NCBI GenBank assembly: GCA_024235595.1
Contig: JACKMC010000009.1
Location: 62,001 to 126,000 of the forward strand
Direction of reading: 5' to 3'
Source of the DNA: Zoogloeaceae bacterium
Lineage (GTDB): Bacteria; Pseudomonadota; Gammaproteobacteria; Burkholderiales; Rhodocyclaceae
Length of the DNA: 64,000 nt
Both the position numbers and the translations under genes were made by a program. Numbering within the stretch: the stretch's first letter is position 1; every line of letters begins with the position of its first letter. Below are positions 1 to 7,625 of the stretch, in pieces. A model generated the notes under the pieces. The model was not told where the DNA came from. It did no database searches and saw only the letters and a list, made by a program, of their open reading frames with translations.

Positions 1-198
1 CCAATTGCTCCAGCGGAATCGGGTTTGCAGCGGCGACTTGTAGCCGGGAATGGTGAGCTGCCATTCCTGCTCTTTGTCATCGAAGATTTTCAGGAACAGC
101 AGCCAGACGATCTGGCTGATGCGCTGGGCGTCGCCATCCACGCCGACGTCCTTGCGCATGATGTCTTGGATGGTTTTGATCAGGGTGCCGATGGACAT
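1..198 (-). CDS. hsdM: Type I restriction-modification methyltransferase subunit HsdM, N-terminal part
   Basis: Only the first 66 codons are in the window; the gene continues beyond the left edge. The protein starts MSIGTLIKTIQDIMRKDVGV and contains SQIVWLLFLKIFDDKEQEW, the helical N-terminal domain typical of type I DNA adenine methyltransferase M subunits. The catalytic NPPF motif would lie outside the window. It starts 21 nt downstream of the hsdR stop on the same strand, so the module reads RHH protein, hsdR, hsdM. The family methylates adenine at the recognition site together with HsdS and forms the restriction complex with HsdR. No hsdS is visible; it would be expected further left. Confidence 0.88.
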   Translation of the reverse strand, partial: MSIGTLIKTIQDIMRKDVGVDGDAQRISQIVWLLFLKIFDDKEQEWQLTIPGYKSPLQTRFRWSNW

Positions 199-219
199 AA
201 GTGGATTCCGGGATGTTTG

Positions 220-2616
220 TTATGCGCGCAGCTGCGATGAACCGTAGAGCGCTTGTTCGAGTTCGAGCACCGCGTGCTGGTATTGATTCAGCCCGCCAAA
301 GGCGCGGATGATTTCGATGGGGGTACCGAAGCTGGTGAAGGGCGCAATGGTGAGGATCTGGGTTTCCTCAATGGGGCCCACACCTTCATCGGCGTATTTA
401 TCCAGCAAGGCCTGCAGCACGCGCTGCGCCTGTTCGCCGTAGCGGGTGAAGTAGTCGCGCTTCTTCACCTGCTCGGCGCGTTCCTTGCGGGTGAGCGGCG
501 GCTGGTCCCAGGCGACATGGCAGACCAGATCGAAAGGGTCGAACTCCTTGCCCGACTGACGGCCAATTTCTTCGGCCAGCGCTTCAAAGAACACGCCTTC
601 GTTGGCCAGTTCGTCGATGATGGCCTGCTTTTTCTCGGCATCGTTCCAGCGCCGCAAAAAGTCATCGAGTGAGCTGAACTCCTTGGCGAGCGTCTTGCGG
701 GTGTAGTCTTTCAGCGATTCGGTGATCAAGCGGCCAGCGGCATCGAAATACTGCACCCGCTCGGACGCCACTTTGACTTCCACATTGGCGACAACGTAGC
801 GGCGGATGCTACTGCCTTCCTCGCCGGGCCGAGGTTCAGCTACTCCCGACCACGGCGATTCTTCTGTCGGCTGATAGGTGAAACCATCTTGGGCCGGTAA
901 ACCCTCGCCCTCATCCGGCGGTACGGGCGAGTCAATGCCCTTGGGCTCATAGATTTGTACCGGGTCGCCATCGAAATCAGGATCGGCAAACAGCTCCGTG
1001 GCCTTCTTGAAATCAATGATGGTGAAGTAGTACTTGTCGTAATCCTCATTGATGCGCGTGCCGCGCCCGATGATCTGCTTGAACTCGGTCATGGACTGGA
1101 TACGCTGATCCAGAACGATGAGTTTGCAGGTCTGCGCATCCACTCCAGTTGTCATCAGCTTTGAGGTGGTGGCAATAACAGGGTACTTGGACTCAGGGAA
1201 GATGAAATTGTCGAGCTCGGCTTTGCCCTCTTCGTTGTCGCCGGTAATGCGCATCACATACTTGCTGTTCTGTGCCACGAGATCGGCGTTCTCGTTGACC
1301 AAGGCTTGGCGCATGCGCTCGGCGTGATCGATGTTGTCGCAGAAAACGATAGTTTTATCGAAACGATTTGTTTGCTTCAGGAAGTCGCTGATCTTTTTGG
1401 CAACCAGTTCCGTGCGCTTTTCCAGAACGAGGTTTTTGTCAAAATCCCGCTGGTTGTAAATCCGATCCTCGATCTGATTGCCGTATTTATCGACCATGCC
1501 TTTATCAGGGCGCCAGCCGGTGAGGTCTCTATCCAGGTCAATGCGTACGACCTTGTAGGGTGCCAGAAAGCCGTCGTCGATACCCTGCCGCAGGGAGTAG
1601 GTGTAAATCGGTTCGCCGAAGTAATCGATGTTGGATACTTCTTTGGTTTCCTTCGGGGTAGCTGTCAGTCCGATCTGTGTGGCCGACGAGAAGTATTCCA
1701 GAATCTCCCGCCAGGCCGAGTCGGCTGCCGCGCTGCCGCGATGACACTCGTCGATGACGATGAGGTCGAAGAAGTCACGACTGAACTGCTTGTAGATATT
1801 GCGTTCTTCTTCTGTACCAGTGACAGCCTGATACAGCGACAGATAAATCTCATATGACTTGTTGGCCTGCCGCTTCTGGATTTTGGTCATTGCCGAACCG
1901 AAGGGCTTGAAGTCGTTGGTCATGGTCTGATCGACCAGGATATTGCGGTCGGCCAGGAACAAGATGCGTTTTTTGGCTTTGGATTTCCACAAGCGCCAAA
2001 TGATCTGGAAGGCGGTGTAGGTTTTTCCTGTACCGGTGGCCATGACCAGCAGTAGGCGGTTCTGGCCGCGAGCGATGGCTTCAATGGTCTTGTTGATGGC
2101 CAGTAACTGGTAATAGCGCGGGGTTTTGTTGCTGCCGTCGCTGTAATAGTCCTGCGAAACCAGTTCGCTTTGTGTTGGGTTTAGGCCAAGGTGTTCTGCC
2201 CACCATTGCCAAAGCACATCCGGCCCCGGCAATTCGTGCAGAGCCAACTCGCGCTCGATGACGCCGTCTTTGGCAATTTTGTTGTGAAATAGGAAACCGT
2301 CACCATTGCTGCTGAAAACGAAGGGCACTTGCAGCATATCTGCATATCCCAGCCCCTGTTGCATGCCATCGCCCAACGAGTGTTTGTTGTCCTTTGCCTC
2401 GATGACTGCGATAGGCATGTTGGGCTTGTGGAACAAGACGTAGTCGGCGCGTTTGTTTTGAGCGCGAGTGTGCAGCTTGCCTCGGACGATGATGCGACCC
2501 TTGGTGAGTGGAAACTCTTCACGTACCTGAGTAGCTATATCCCAGCCCGCCTGCTCAAGTGCGGGGGTAATGAACTTGGTGCAGATGTCGCGCTCTGACA
2601 GCTCTTTCTTGTTCAT
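220..2616 (-). CDS. hsdR: Type I restriction endonuclease subunit R (EcoAI/EcoEI-like)
   Basis: A 798-residue ATP-dependent DNA translocase and nuclease subunit of a type I restriction complex. The N-terminal nuclease domain has a PD-(D/E)xK arrangement with D58 and E73-A-K75 (in VIEAKDN). The SF2 motor follows: Walker A MATGTGKT at about 192-199, the DECH box at 289-292, GLTATP near 318, and a QIIGRGTRI motif VI later in the second helicase domain. The length matches the EcoAI/EcoEI class, which is shorter than EcoKI HsdR. The start codon overlaps the stop of the upstream ribbon-helix-helix gene as ATGA, so translation is probably coupled. All catalytic motifs are present and it looks functional. 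The region is visibly lower in GC than the core genes to the right, consistent with horizontal transfer. Confidence 0.95.
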   Translation of the reverse strand: MNKKELSERDICTKFITPALEQAGWDIATQVREEFPLTKGRIIVRGKLHTRAQNKRADYVLFHKPNMPIAVIEAKDNKHSLGDGMQQGLGYADMLQVPFVFSSNGDGFLFHNKIAKDGVIERELALHELPGPDVLWQWWAEHLGLNPTQSELVSQDYYSDGSNKTPRYYQLLAINKTIEAIARGQNRLLLVMATGTGKTYTAFQIIWRLWKSKAKKRILFLADRNILVDQTMTNDFKPFGSAMTKIQKRQANKSYEIYLSLYQAVTGTEEERNIYKQFSRDFFDLIVIDECHRGSAAADSAWREILEYFSSATQIGLTATPKETKEVSNIDYFGEPIYTYSLRQGIDDGFLAPYKVVRIDLDRDLTGWRPDKGMVDKYGNQIEDRIYNQRDFDKNLVLEKRTELVAKKISDFLKQTNRFDKTIVFCDNIDHAERMRQALVNENADLVAQNSKYVMRITGDNEEGKAELDNFIFPESKYPVIATTSKLMTTGVDAQTCKLIVLDQRIQSMTEFKQIIGRGTRINEDYDKYYFTIIDFKKATELFADPDFDGDPVQIYEPKGIDSPVPPDEGEGLPAQDGFTYQPTEESPWSGVAEPRPGEEGSSIRRYVVANVEVKVASERVQYFDAAGRLITESLKDYTRKTLAKEFSSLDDFLRRWNDAEKKQAIIDELANEGVFFEALAEEIGRQSGKEFDPFDLVCHVAWDQPPLTRKERAEQVKKRDYFTRYGEQAQRVLQALLDKYADEGVGPIEETQILTIAPFTSFGTPIEIIRAFGGLNQYQHAVLELEQALYGSSQLRA

Positions 2617-2804
2617 ACGCCATTCCCTTCCGGCTTGTGCTCAGAGGAACTGGCCCTCAATTCGTGAACTCGCGCGTACTCCAACACCAAGATTTCGATC
2701 ATCGACGCCACTGAACGGCGCTCGCGATCAGCCGCCAAGCGCAAAAGCTGCTTGATCTCGGCGGAGGTGCGGATGGAAAGGGTTTCGTCCTTCAGGCGTG
2801 ACAT
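2613..2804 (-). CDS. Small ribbon-helix-helix protein coupled to hsdR
   Basis: A 63-residue protein beginning MSRLKDETLSIRTSAEIKQL. A short polar strand (LKDETLSIRTS) precedes two predicted helices (AEIKQLLRLAADRERR and SVASMIEILVLEYARVH), the pattern of a ribbon-helix-helix DNA-binding dimer of the MetJ/Arc type. Its TGA stop overlaps the ATG of hsdR by 4 nt, so the two are almost certainly co-translated. Two palindromes 16-60 bp upstream of its start are candidate operators. It may be a repressor of the restriction operon or an antitoxin-like remnant; no toxin gene is adjacent. The DNA-binding fold is well supported, the role is inference. Confidence 0.75.
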   Translation of the reverse strand: MSRLKDETLSIRTSAEIKQLLRLAADRERRSVASMIEILVLEYARVHELRASSSEHKPEGNGV

Positions 2805-2820
2805 GGCAGTGCCTCGACAA

Positions 2821-2863
2821 TTGCGTCACGCAAATGTACTGCCTTTGCATGTAATTGCGCAAT
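2821..2863. promoter_or_regulatory. Paired palindromes upstream of the RHH-hsdR operon
   Basis: Two inverted repeats lie in the upstream region of the ribbon-helix-helix gene: TTGCGTCACGCAA at 2821-2833 (6-bp arms, one central base) and ATTGCGCAAT at 2854-2863 (perfect 10-mer). Both contain TTGCG/CGCAA half-sites. They sit where an autoregulatory operator would be expected. No convincing -35/-10 pair was identified. The operator role is inference. Confidence 0.4.
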
Positions 2864-2929
2864 GCAATGTTGCACCATGCCCATCCCAGCGGCAGGCGCT
2901 CTCAGATCACGGCCGGACGTCCAACGTGA

Positions 2930-2982
2930 AATGAGGCAATGACGACAGTCATTGCCCCATTCGTCGTTCGCGTTGCCTCATT
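2930..2982. repeat. Nested inverted repeat at the 3' end of the recombinase gene
   Basis: AATGAGGCAA at 2930-2939 is matched by TTGCCTCATT at 2973-2982, and inside it GGCAATGAC at 2935-2943 pairs with GTCATTGCC at 2948-2956. All arms are perfect and share a GGCAA core. The right arm overlaps the last codons and stop of the recombinase gene. It could be a transcription terminator (though there is no T-run), an attachment or recombinase-binding site, or a regulatory hairpin. Confidence 0.5.
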
Positions 2983-4021
2983 CCATTGGGGGGGCGAGCA
3001 CGTCCGGCCGGGGGCGTACTTGCAAGGCCTTGAGCGGCAAATCTGCTTGGATGAGTGCTGGACGCAAAGTATGCCCACTGCGGGCCTGATGCGCCGTGCC
3101 GTAGTGACGCCGCGTTTTGGTGCTTCGATGGCCAAGACCACGGCTGGCGGCATCGCCGTCGCCTGATGCCCTCACGTCTGCTGCCCATTGATGGCGGAAG
3201 CAGGTGGCGGTGATGGCGTGACCATGCTCGGACCAGAGTGCGCGTGCAAGGCGCTGAACCTCCGCTGTGAAGTTGACCGCCTTGGCAACATGGATGTCCA
3301 GCTTTCTGTCGGGTAGTGCGCTGAGCCGCTTCACCAGCGCAGCCACCAGCGGATGGGTGTCCTCAGCGGCGTAGGCCATGAAGCGGTAGCGTTGCCCCTG
3401 TTGGGCCTTGACCTTGATGCCCTGCACGTAAAGACATAGGGTCTCGATGCCGAGCGCTTCGTCGTGCTGCACCCAAGCAGTGATGCCTTTGACAACTTCA
3501 CCGGGCCTTGCACCGGTCAGCGCTGACGCCAGCAGTGCGTCGGCATATTTGCCAGTGGCGCCGCGCTCATACAAGTCTTCTCGCCAGGTCGGCGGCAGCC
3601 CTTTCAGCGCCTTGCGTTTGCTCCGGCGCTTGCGGCGCGGTTGGGTCATCCCCTGCTCGTTTAGGGTAACCAAGGCACACAGTTGCTCGTGTAGGCGAGG
3701 CAGCACATCAGCCAAGCGATGCCAGTCCAGATCCTGCGGGGCCGAGCGCACATCCAGGTGCTCGCTCACCAGCCGTCGACAGTAGAACCGGAGTGCGGCA
3801 AGGCGCTTGTGGAAGGTTCTGGGGCTATGAGTGGCTTGCACAGCGCCTGCCAAGCCGCCTGGGGTGAAGGGGGCACGATCCAGGAGTACATGGGCCATGC
3901 GCAGGTACTCGGCCTCTGTGCGGCTGGATCGGCCAGTTGAGAGTGCCCGGGGCAATGCCCTAGGCAGCATGCCCAAGCACTCGCGGGCGATGATGTTCAA
4001 GCGGTCGGCATCGACGTTCAT
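2978..4021 (-). CDS. Tyrosine recombinase / phage-integrase family protein
   Basis: A 347-residue protein whose C-terminal half looks like a tyrosine recombinase catalytic domain. Visible are GARPGEVV with R172, a basic strand GIKVKAQQGQRYR that could carry the catalytic lysine, TCFRHQW with R276, LGHRS with H298 and RRHYG with nucleophile Y307. The histidine of the usual HxxR motif is replaced by T273. The N-terminal half has a basic core-binding-like region, including a KRRSKRK stretch near 131-137. Its ATG overlaps the stop of the upstream replication-like gene by 4 nt, so the AlpA, replication-like and recombinase genes form one operon. It is unlike the P4-type integrase of the same island and may have a different job, such as excision, resolution or cassette integration. 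Confidence 0.75.
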   Translation of the reverse strand: MNVDADRLNIIARECLGMLPRALPRALSTGRSSRTEAEYLRMAHVLLDRAPFTPGGLAGAVQATHSPRTFHKRLAALRFYCRRLVSEHLDVRSAPQDLDWHRLADVLPRLHEQLCALVTLNEQGMTQPRRKRRSKRKALKGLPPTWREDLYERGATGKYADALLASALTGARPGEVVKGITAWVQHDEALGIETLCLYVQGIKVKAQQGQRYRFMAYAAEDTHPLVAALVKRLSALPDRKLDIHVAKAVNFTAEVQRLARALWSEHGHAITATCFRHQWAADVRASGDGDAASRGLGHRSTKTRRHYGTAHQARSGHTLRPALIQADLPLKALQVRPRPDVLAPPME

Positions 4022-5058
4022 GGTCGAACGCCTTTGGCGAGATCTTCGAAGATGACGGCGGAGACTTCCCGCAGCTTTCCCTCCCGGAGTGCACTGAGCA
4101 GATTGCCTCTCCCCAGTGGCGCATACCCATGCCTGGGTTCGCCATCTTTCAAGGTGACTTGCTCGCAGAACCCGGTTTCTTCGACGCGCATGAAGCTACT
4201 CGGGTTCTCGGCCGGCCAGCAAAAGCAACGGCCTGCCCAGGCTTTCAGCTCTGATTTGGACGGCGGAGCTGGTAGAGCAGGCTGCTGGGGCGGTGTCACC
4301 AAACTCTGGGCAACGGCATAGGCATAGGCTCCGGCATCTCTTGGCGGCCGGTTCGACTGGTACTGCTTTGCCACGGCAGAGAGAATCGCTTGCGTGCCTG
4401 CCTTGCTCACGCCGTTGCGCTGGGCCTTGGCAATGGCGGCCTCCACCTGACCCAAACTGCTAGCCGGGATGCCCGACTTATCCACAGGCACCTCAGCCGG
4501 TGCATCTAGAGTTGGCGTTAGCTTAGAGTTGGTTTTATCGTTGGCGTTACTGTTATGCAGGGAAACGTTGGATGGGGCATCGATACCGTATTCATGCGGT
4601 AAGGGTAACGCTTCTGCCTGTGCATCGTCTTCCAGCAGGGTGTCCAGGAGCTGCCGAAGTTCTTCGGTGAGCCGGGCCTTGTAGTCGGCCAGGAATGGGG
4701 CCAACCAGGGTTCGGGTAGCTGCCGGATGTTCTCAATGGTTCGGGCGCGGAGCTTGGGGCCCATGGTCTGGCTGGCCAGGTTATGAAACCACCAGATGCG
4801 AACCCAGACGAACATGCGCGCTGGCTCGAACCACACAAGGTCTTCCGCGCGCAGGCGCTCGACAACCTGCAGCCACTGGTCCTGAGACCAGCCGATCTCA
4901 GCAGCAGCAATGCGAGGCACGAGTGCGTAGGCGCCGATGATGTTGGAGACCGGGCTGGTCAACAAATGCAGTAGTGCGGTTTTGTCTTCGGTCGTGCACT
5001 GCTGCAACAGCGGGCTGTGCCAGAAGCCGTGGTCGTTGATGGTTCTTTGTCGGCCCAT
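4018..5058 (-). CDS. Phage/plasmid replication-initiator-like protein
   Basis: A 346-residue protein if started at MGRQRTINDHGFWHS, where the ATG lies just past the AlpA stop; an in-frame upstream start (5118) would overlap most of the AlpA reading frame's 3' end and is less likely. The N-terminal 120 residues (FWHSPLLQQCTTEDKTALL, then WVRIWWFHN) resemble winged-helix N-termini of phage and plasmid replication proteins. The middle is low-complexity and polar. The C-terminal part has two cysteines (GRCFCWPA) and an aromatic-rich segment. It is translationally coupled upstream to AlpA and downstream to the recombinase. No helicase or relaxase motif was seen, so the replication role is inferred from the fold impression and context only. 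Confidence 0.5.
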   Translation of the reverse strand: MGRQRTINDHGFWHSPLLQQCTTEDKTALLHLLTSPVSNIIGAYALVPRIAAAEIGWSQDQWLQVVERLRAEDLVWFEPARMFVWVRIWWFHNLASQTMGPKLRARTIENIRQLPEPWLAPFLADYKARLTEELRQLLDTLLEDDAQAEALPLPHEYGIDAPSNVSLHNSNANDKTNSKLTPTLDAPAEVPVDKSGIPASSLGQVEAAIAKAQRNGVSKAGTQAILSAVAKQYQSNRPPRDAGAYAYAVAQSLVTPPQQPALPAPPSKSELKAWAGRCFCWPAENPSSFMRVEETGFCEQVTLKDGEPRHGYAPLGRGNLLSALREGKLREVSAVIFEDLAKGVRP

Positions 5059-5059
5059 C

Positions 5060-5260
5060 TCACTTAACCTCCTGCGCCTTGTGGCGCTGGGCCGCTTGCT
5101 GCTCCAGCCAAGCGTCAATCTCGTGCTCCAAGAAGCCGGCCACGCGGCCGCCTAACTGGATGGGACGGGGGAAGTCAGTGGTCTTGCACAGCCGCCACAA
5201 AGAGGTTCGGCTCAGGGCGATCTTGTCGCAGACGTCTTGAATGCGGATAACGCGCAGCAT
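5060..5260 (-). CDS. AlpA-family excisionase-like regulator
   Basis: A 66-residue protein starting MLRVIRIQDVCDKIALSRTS. It has the MerR-like winged helix-turn-helix pattern of AlpA/Xis proteins: IQDVCDKIALSRTSLWRL, then FPRPIQLGGRVAGFLEHEIDAWL. The start at 5260 is chosen because GGAG lies about 6 nt upstream; an upstream in-frame ATG at 5290 lacks this. In P4-like islands AlpA activates or assists the integrase and acts as an excision factor. Here it is first in a tight operon with the replication-like and second recombinase genes, which is typical of a satellite or integrative element control region. Confidence 0.85.
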   Translation of the reverse strand: MLRVIRIQDVCDKIALSRTSLWRLCKTTDFPRPIQLGGRVAGFLEHEIDAWLEQQAAQRHKAQEVK

Positions 5261-5367
5261 GTGGTGCTCCTCGAAACATCGTGAAAACACCGGTGATGCT
5301 GCGCGGCCGTGCGGCGCGATGCACGGACATCAAATGCCGCGCTGAAGGACGAATTTTTGGCCGCGGC

Positions 5368-6240
5368 TCAGTGGTCCCCAGGGTGGAAGTCGGGGAGCAC
5401 GCCGATCCCGTTTCGGCGGTCAGAAATCAGCTCTTTCAGGCTGGCCGTGTATTCGGTGGGCTCCATGACGTCGTGGAGGGGATCATCCGGTAGACAGTCG
5501 GGCCACTCCAGATGGGTGAACCGGCCCCGCAGCGACTTCAGTGCCGACAGGGCCGCACTCTTGGCTCGCACCTCGTTCTCGCCGCCTGCGGCAAAGACCG
5601 CTGCCAGGCACATGACCGGGCCAGAAGGGTGCGGGTCCGCATGCTGGGTCTCCGATCCACTGTGAGCTACTCGCACCGGCGTCCAGCCGTGCCGATGACA
5701 GAGCACGACGAACTGTCGAGCGGCCCAGCGCTCAGCCGTGTTCTCCGGTCGTCCTCGCCTGCGAGGCGCACCCAGTGACTTGGCGGCTTGCTCCAGCCAT
5801 CGCAGGTCTTGCCACTGCAGCATGCGGCTGGCGGGCCGTGGCCCCCAGGGCTCGTCGAAGAGCTCGTGCTGCTTGTCGAGGTTGTAGCCCTGGGGATCGC
5901 CCAGGTCGTCAACGTAAGCTTGGTGTGTGGCCCGTTGCGCGCTCTCTAGAACGTGCAATTCGCTCAGGTTGAGGCCTTCCATCGCAAAGCGAAGTTGCTG
6001 CGCGGCTTGGGCAATCGCTTCAAAGCGCTTGCGCCTGTTCTCGGCGTCTTGGGCCTGAAGCCTCAGTCGCATGTAGCGCTGTGCCAGGTCCGATGCCGCC
6101 GCTGTGAAGGCTTGGCGCCGTGCTAAGTCTGCATCACCGTCGTGTTGGCTCTGCCTTGGAAAATGACCTTCGATCACCCTTGCCAAGTGCCCAAGCGCGG
6201 TGGTGTCGCATGCCAAGGCAGTAGACCTAGGGGCGCTCAT
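5368..6240 (-). CDS. Hypothetical island protein
   Basis: A 290-residue soluble protein that I do not recognise. It has a helical, glutamine- and arginine-rich N-terminal third (LAQRYMRLRLQAQDAENRRK), a middle WLEQAAKSLGAPRRRGRPEN segment that resembles proteins linked to phage integrases, and no membrane segment or signal peptide. Its start overlaps the last 14 nt of the integrase gene, so it is probably co-transcribed with it. A GGAGAG sequence lies upstream of the ATG. A role in maintaining the island is plausible from position but not shown. Confidence 0.7.
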   Translation of the reverse strand: MSAPRSTALACDTTALGHLARVIEGHFPRQSQHDGDADLARRQAFTAAASDLAQRYMRLRLQAQDAENRRKRFEAIAQAAQQLRFAMEGLNLSELHVLESAQRATHQAYVDDLGDPQGYNLDKQHELFDEPWGPRPASRMLQWQDLRWLEQAAKSLGAPRRRGRPENTAERWAARQFVVLCHRHGWTPVRVAHSGSETQHADPHPSGPVMCLAAVFAAGGENEVRAKSAALSALKSLRGRFTHLEWPDCLPDDPLHDVMEPTEYTASLKELISDRRNGIGVLPDFHPGDH

Positions 6241-7411
6241 GAGCGGCAGCTCTCCATTGCGCGAGGTGGTCGGCCCAGTCCTGCATCATCACTTGGCGCT
6301 CCTCGAAGTAGGTGGCGTGGTTGTAGGCGCGGCGCACGTTGTTTTGGTCAGAGTGCGCGAGCTGGGCTTCGATGGCATCGGGCCGGTAGCCCATCTCGTT
6401 GAGTCGGGTGCTGCCCGTGGTGCGGGTGGCATGGGGGCTGTAGGTGCCGGCCCAGCCCAGAACCTTCAGAGCCTGCCTGAGTGATGCAACGGACATCGGG
6501 GTGTTTCGGTTGTCGCGGCCGGGGAAGAGGTGCTTGCGCTGTCCGGTGGTGGCTTTGAGGCCCCTGAGCATTTCCACGGCCTGCTTCGGCAGAGGCACCA
6601 CGTGCTCTTTGCGTGCCTTCATGCGCTCGGCAGGAATGCGCCACTGGGCGCGGTCCAAGTCGATCTCGGTCCATTCGGCTTCGGCGACTTCGCTGGGTCT
6701 CGCCAAGGTCCACCACATCAGCTGCATGCAATAGTTGATCTGGAAGGTGCAGCGGTGGTTGTCGAAGTCGTTGAGCAGCTTGCCGATCTGCGCAGTGGTG
6801 AGGGCCGTCTTGTGCTGCGTCTTGTTGGCGGGCAAGGCCTTGCGAACGGGCCAGACGGGGTCGCTGTCGGCACGCAGCGTGGCCACGGCGTACTCGAACA
6901 CGGCTGACATGGTTCGGCGGGCTTCAGCAGCCACAGTAGGGGCGCCGCGCTTGACCGTGTGCTGCAGGATGCCCAGCACGTGGGCGGGTGTGATGGCACG
7001 GATGGGCATCTGGCCGATCTCGCCAAACACCACGCGTTCCAGCATGTCCAGGCGCCGGTTCTTGGTGACGTCTTCCCAGTCTTTGGTTTGCAGCCATTCG
7101 CGCGCCACCTTCTCGAAGGTGATCTCGGCGTCGCTGGCTTGCTTGATGCGGTCGATCTGCCGCTGCTGGGCGGGGTTGATGCCTTGCTTGACGAGTTGGC
7201 GCGCTGCTTCGCACCGGTCTCGCGCCTCGGCCAGGCTGACGGCGGGGTACTCGCCCAGGGCGAACATGCTGGCCTTGCCCTCCAACGTGAACCGGTAGCG
7301 CCAAGCCTTCACGCCGCTGGGCTTGACCTCCAGGCACAGGCCGCGGTGGTCAGTGAGCCGGTAGAGCTTGGGCTTAGGTTTGGCATTGCGACAGTGGGTG
7401 TCGGTCAGCAT
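6227..7411 (-). CDS. P4-type tyrosine integrase
   Basis: A site-specific recombinase with an N-terminal arm-binding domain (MLTDTHCRNAKPKPKLYRL, then GVKAWRYRF and LGEYPAVSLAEARD) typical of P4/CP4-57 integrases, a central SAM-like domain, and a C-terminal catalytic domain. Catalytic residues seen are R in LARPSEV (about 238), the HATR box (about 325-328), H in LAHSDQ, and nucleophile Y in RAYNHATY (about 362). I start at MLTDTH by family similarity; an upstream ATG at 7438 would add nine residues. The gene lies about 215 bp from the 3' end of ychF, and its 5' end faces the probable attachment region. It is the likely integrase for the whole island. Confidence 0.93.
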   Translation of the reverse strand: MLTDTHCRNAKPKPKLYRLTDHRGLCLEVKPSGVKAWRYRFTLEGKASMFALGEYPAVSLAEARDRCEAARQLVKQGINPAQQRQIDRIKQASDAEITFEKVAREWLQTKDWEDVTKNRRLDMLERVVFGEIGQMPIRAITPAHVLGILQHTVKRGAPTVAAEARRTMSAVFEYAVATLRADSDPVWPVRKALPANKTQHKTALTTAQIGKLLNDFDNHRCTFQINYCMQLMWWTLARPSEVAEAEWTEIDLDRAQWRIPAERMKARKEHVVPLPKQAVEMLRGLKATTGQRKHLFPGRDNRNTPMSVASLRQALKVLGWAGTYSPHATRTTGSTRLNEMGYRPDAIEAQLAHSDQNNVRRAYNHATYFEERQVMMQDWADHLAQWRAAAHERP

Positions 7412-7538
7412 GGCGGGTACTTGATGAAGACGATGCACTCACTGTACTCACTTATCGCGCGCCACGCAAAGACGCGTACTCACTTTTGTACTCAATCAGA
7501 AGGTGGCTGCTCGCGCAATTTCTGGCAACACCAAGAAA

Positions 7539-7570
7539 CAACAAAGCCGCGTAAGTACGCGGCTTTGTTG
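7539..7570. terminator. Perfect 14-bp hairpin terminator between ychF and the island integrase
   Basis: CAACAAAGCCGCGT at 7539-7552 pairs perfectly with ACGCGGCTTTGTTG at 7557-7570 around a 4-nt loop. Read on the minus strand it ends in TTTGTTGTTT and follows the ychF stop by about 55 nt, so it is a plausible ychF terminator. Read on the plus strand the same hairpin also ends in TTTGTTG. Because it sits at the island edge, part of it may also be the attachment core. A second short inverted repeat, TTTCCTG/CAGGAAA at 7593-7612, lies between it and ychF. Confidence 0.7.
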
Positions 7571-7625
7571 ATGTTTTCCTGATTTCAGAGTCTTTCCTGA
7601 TGTTGCAGGAAAAACCGTTCGCCCA

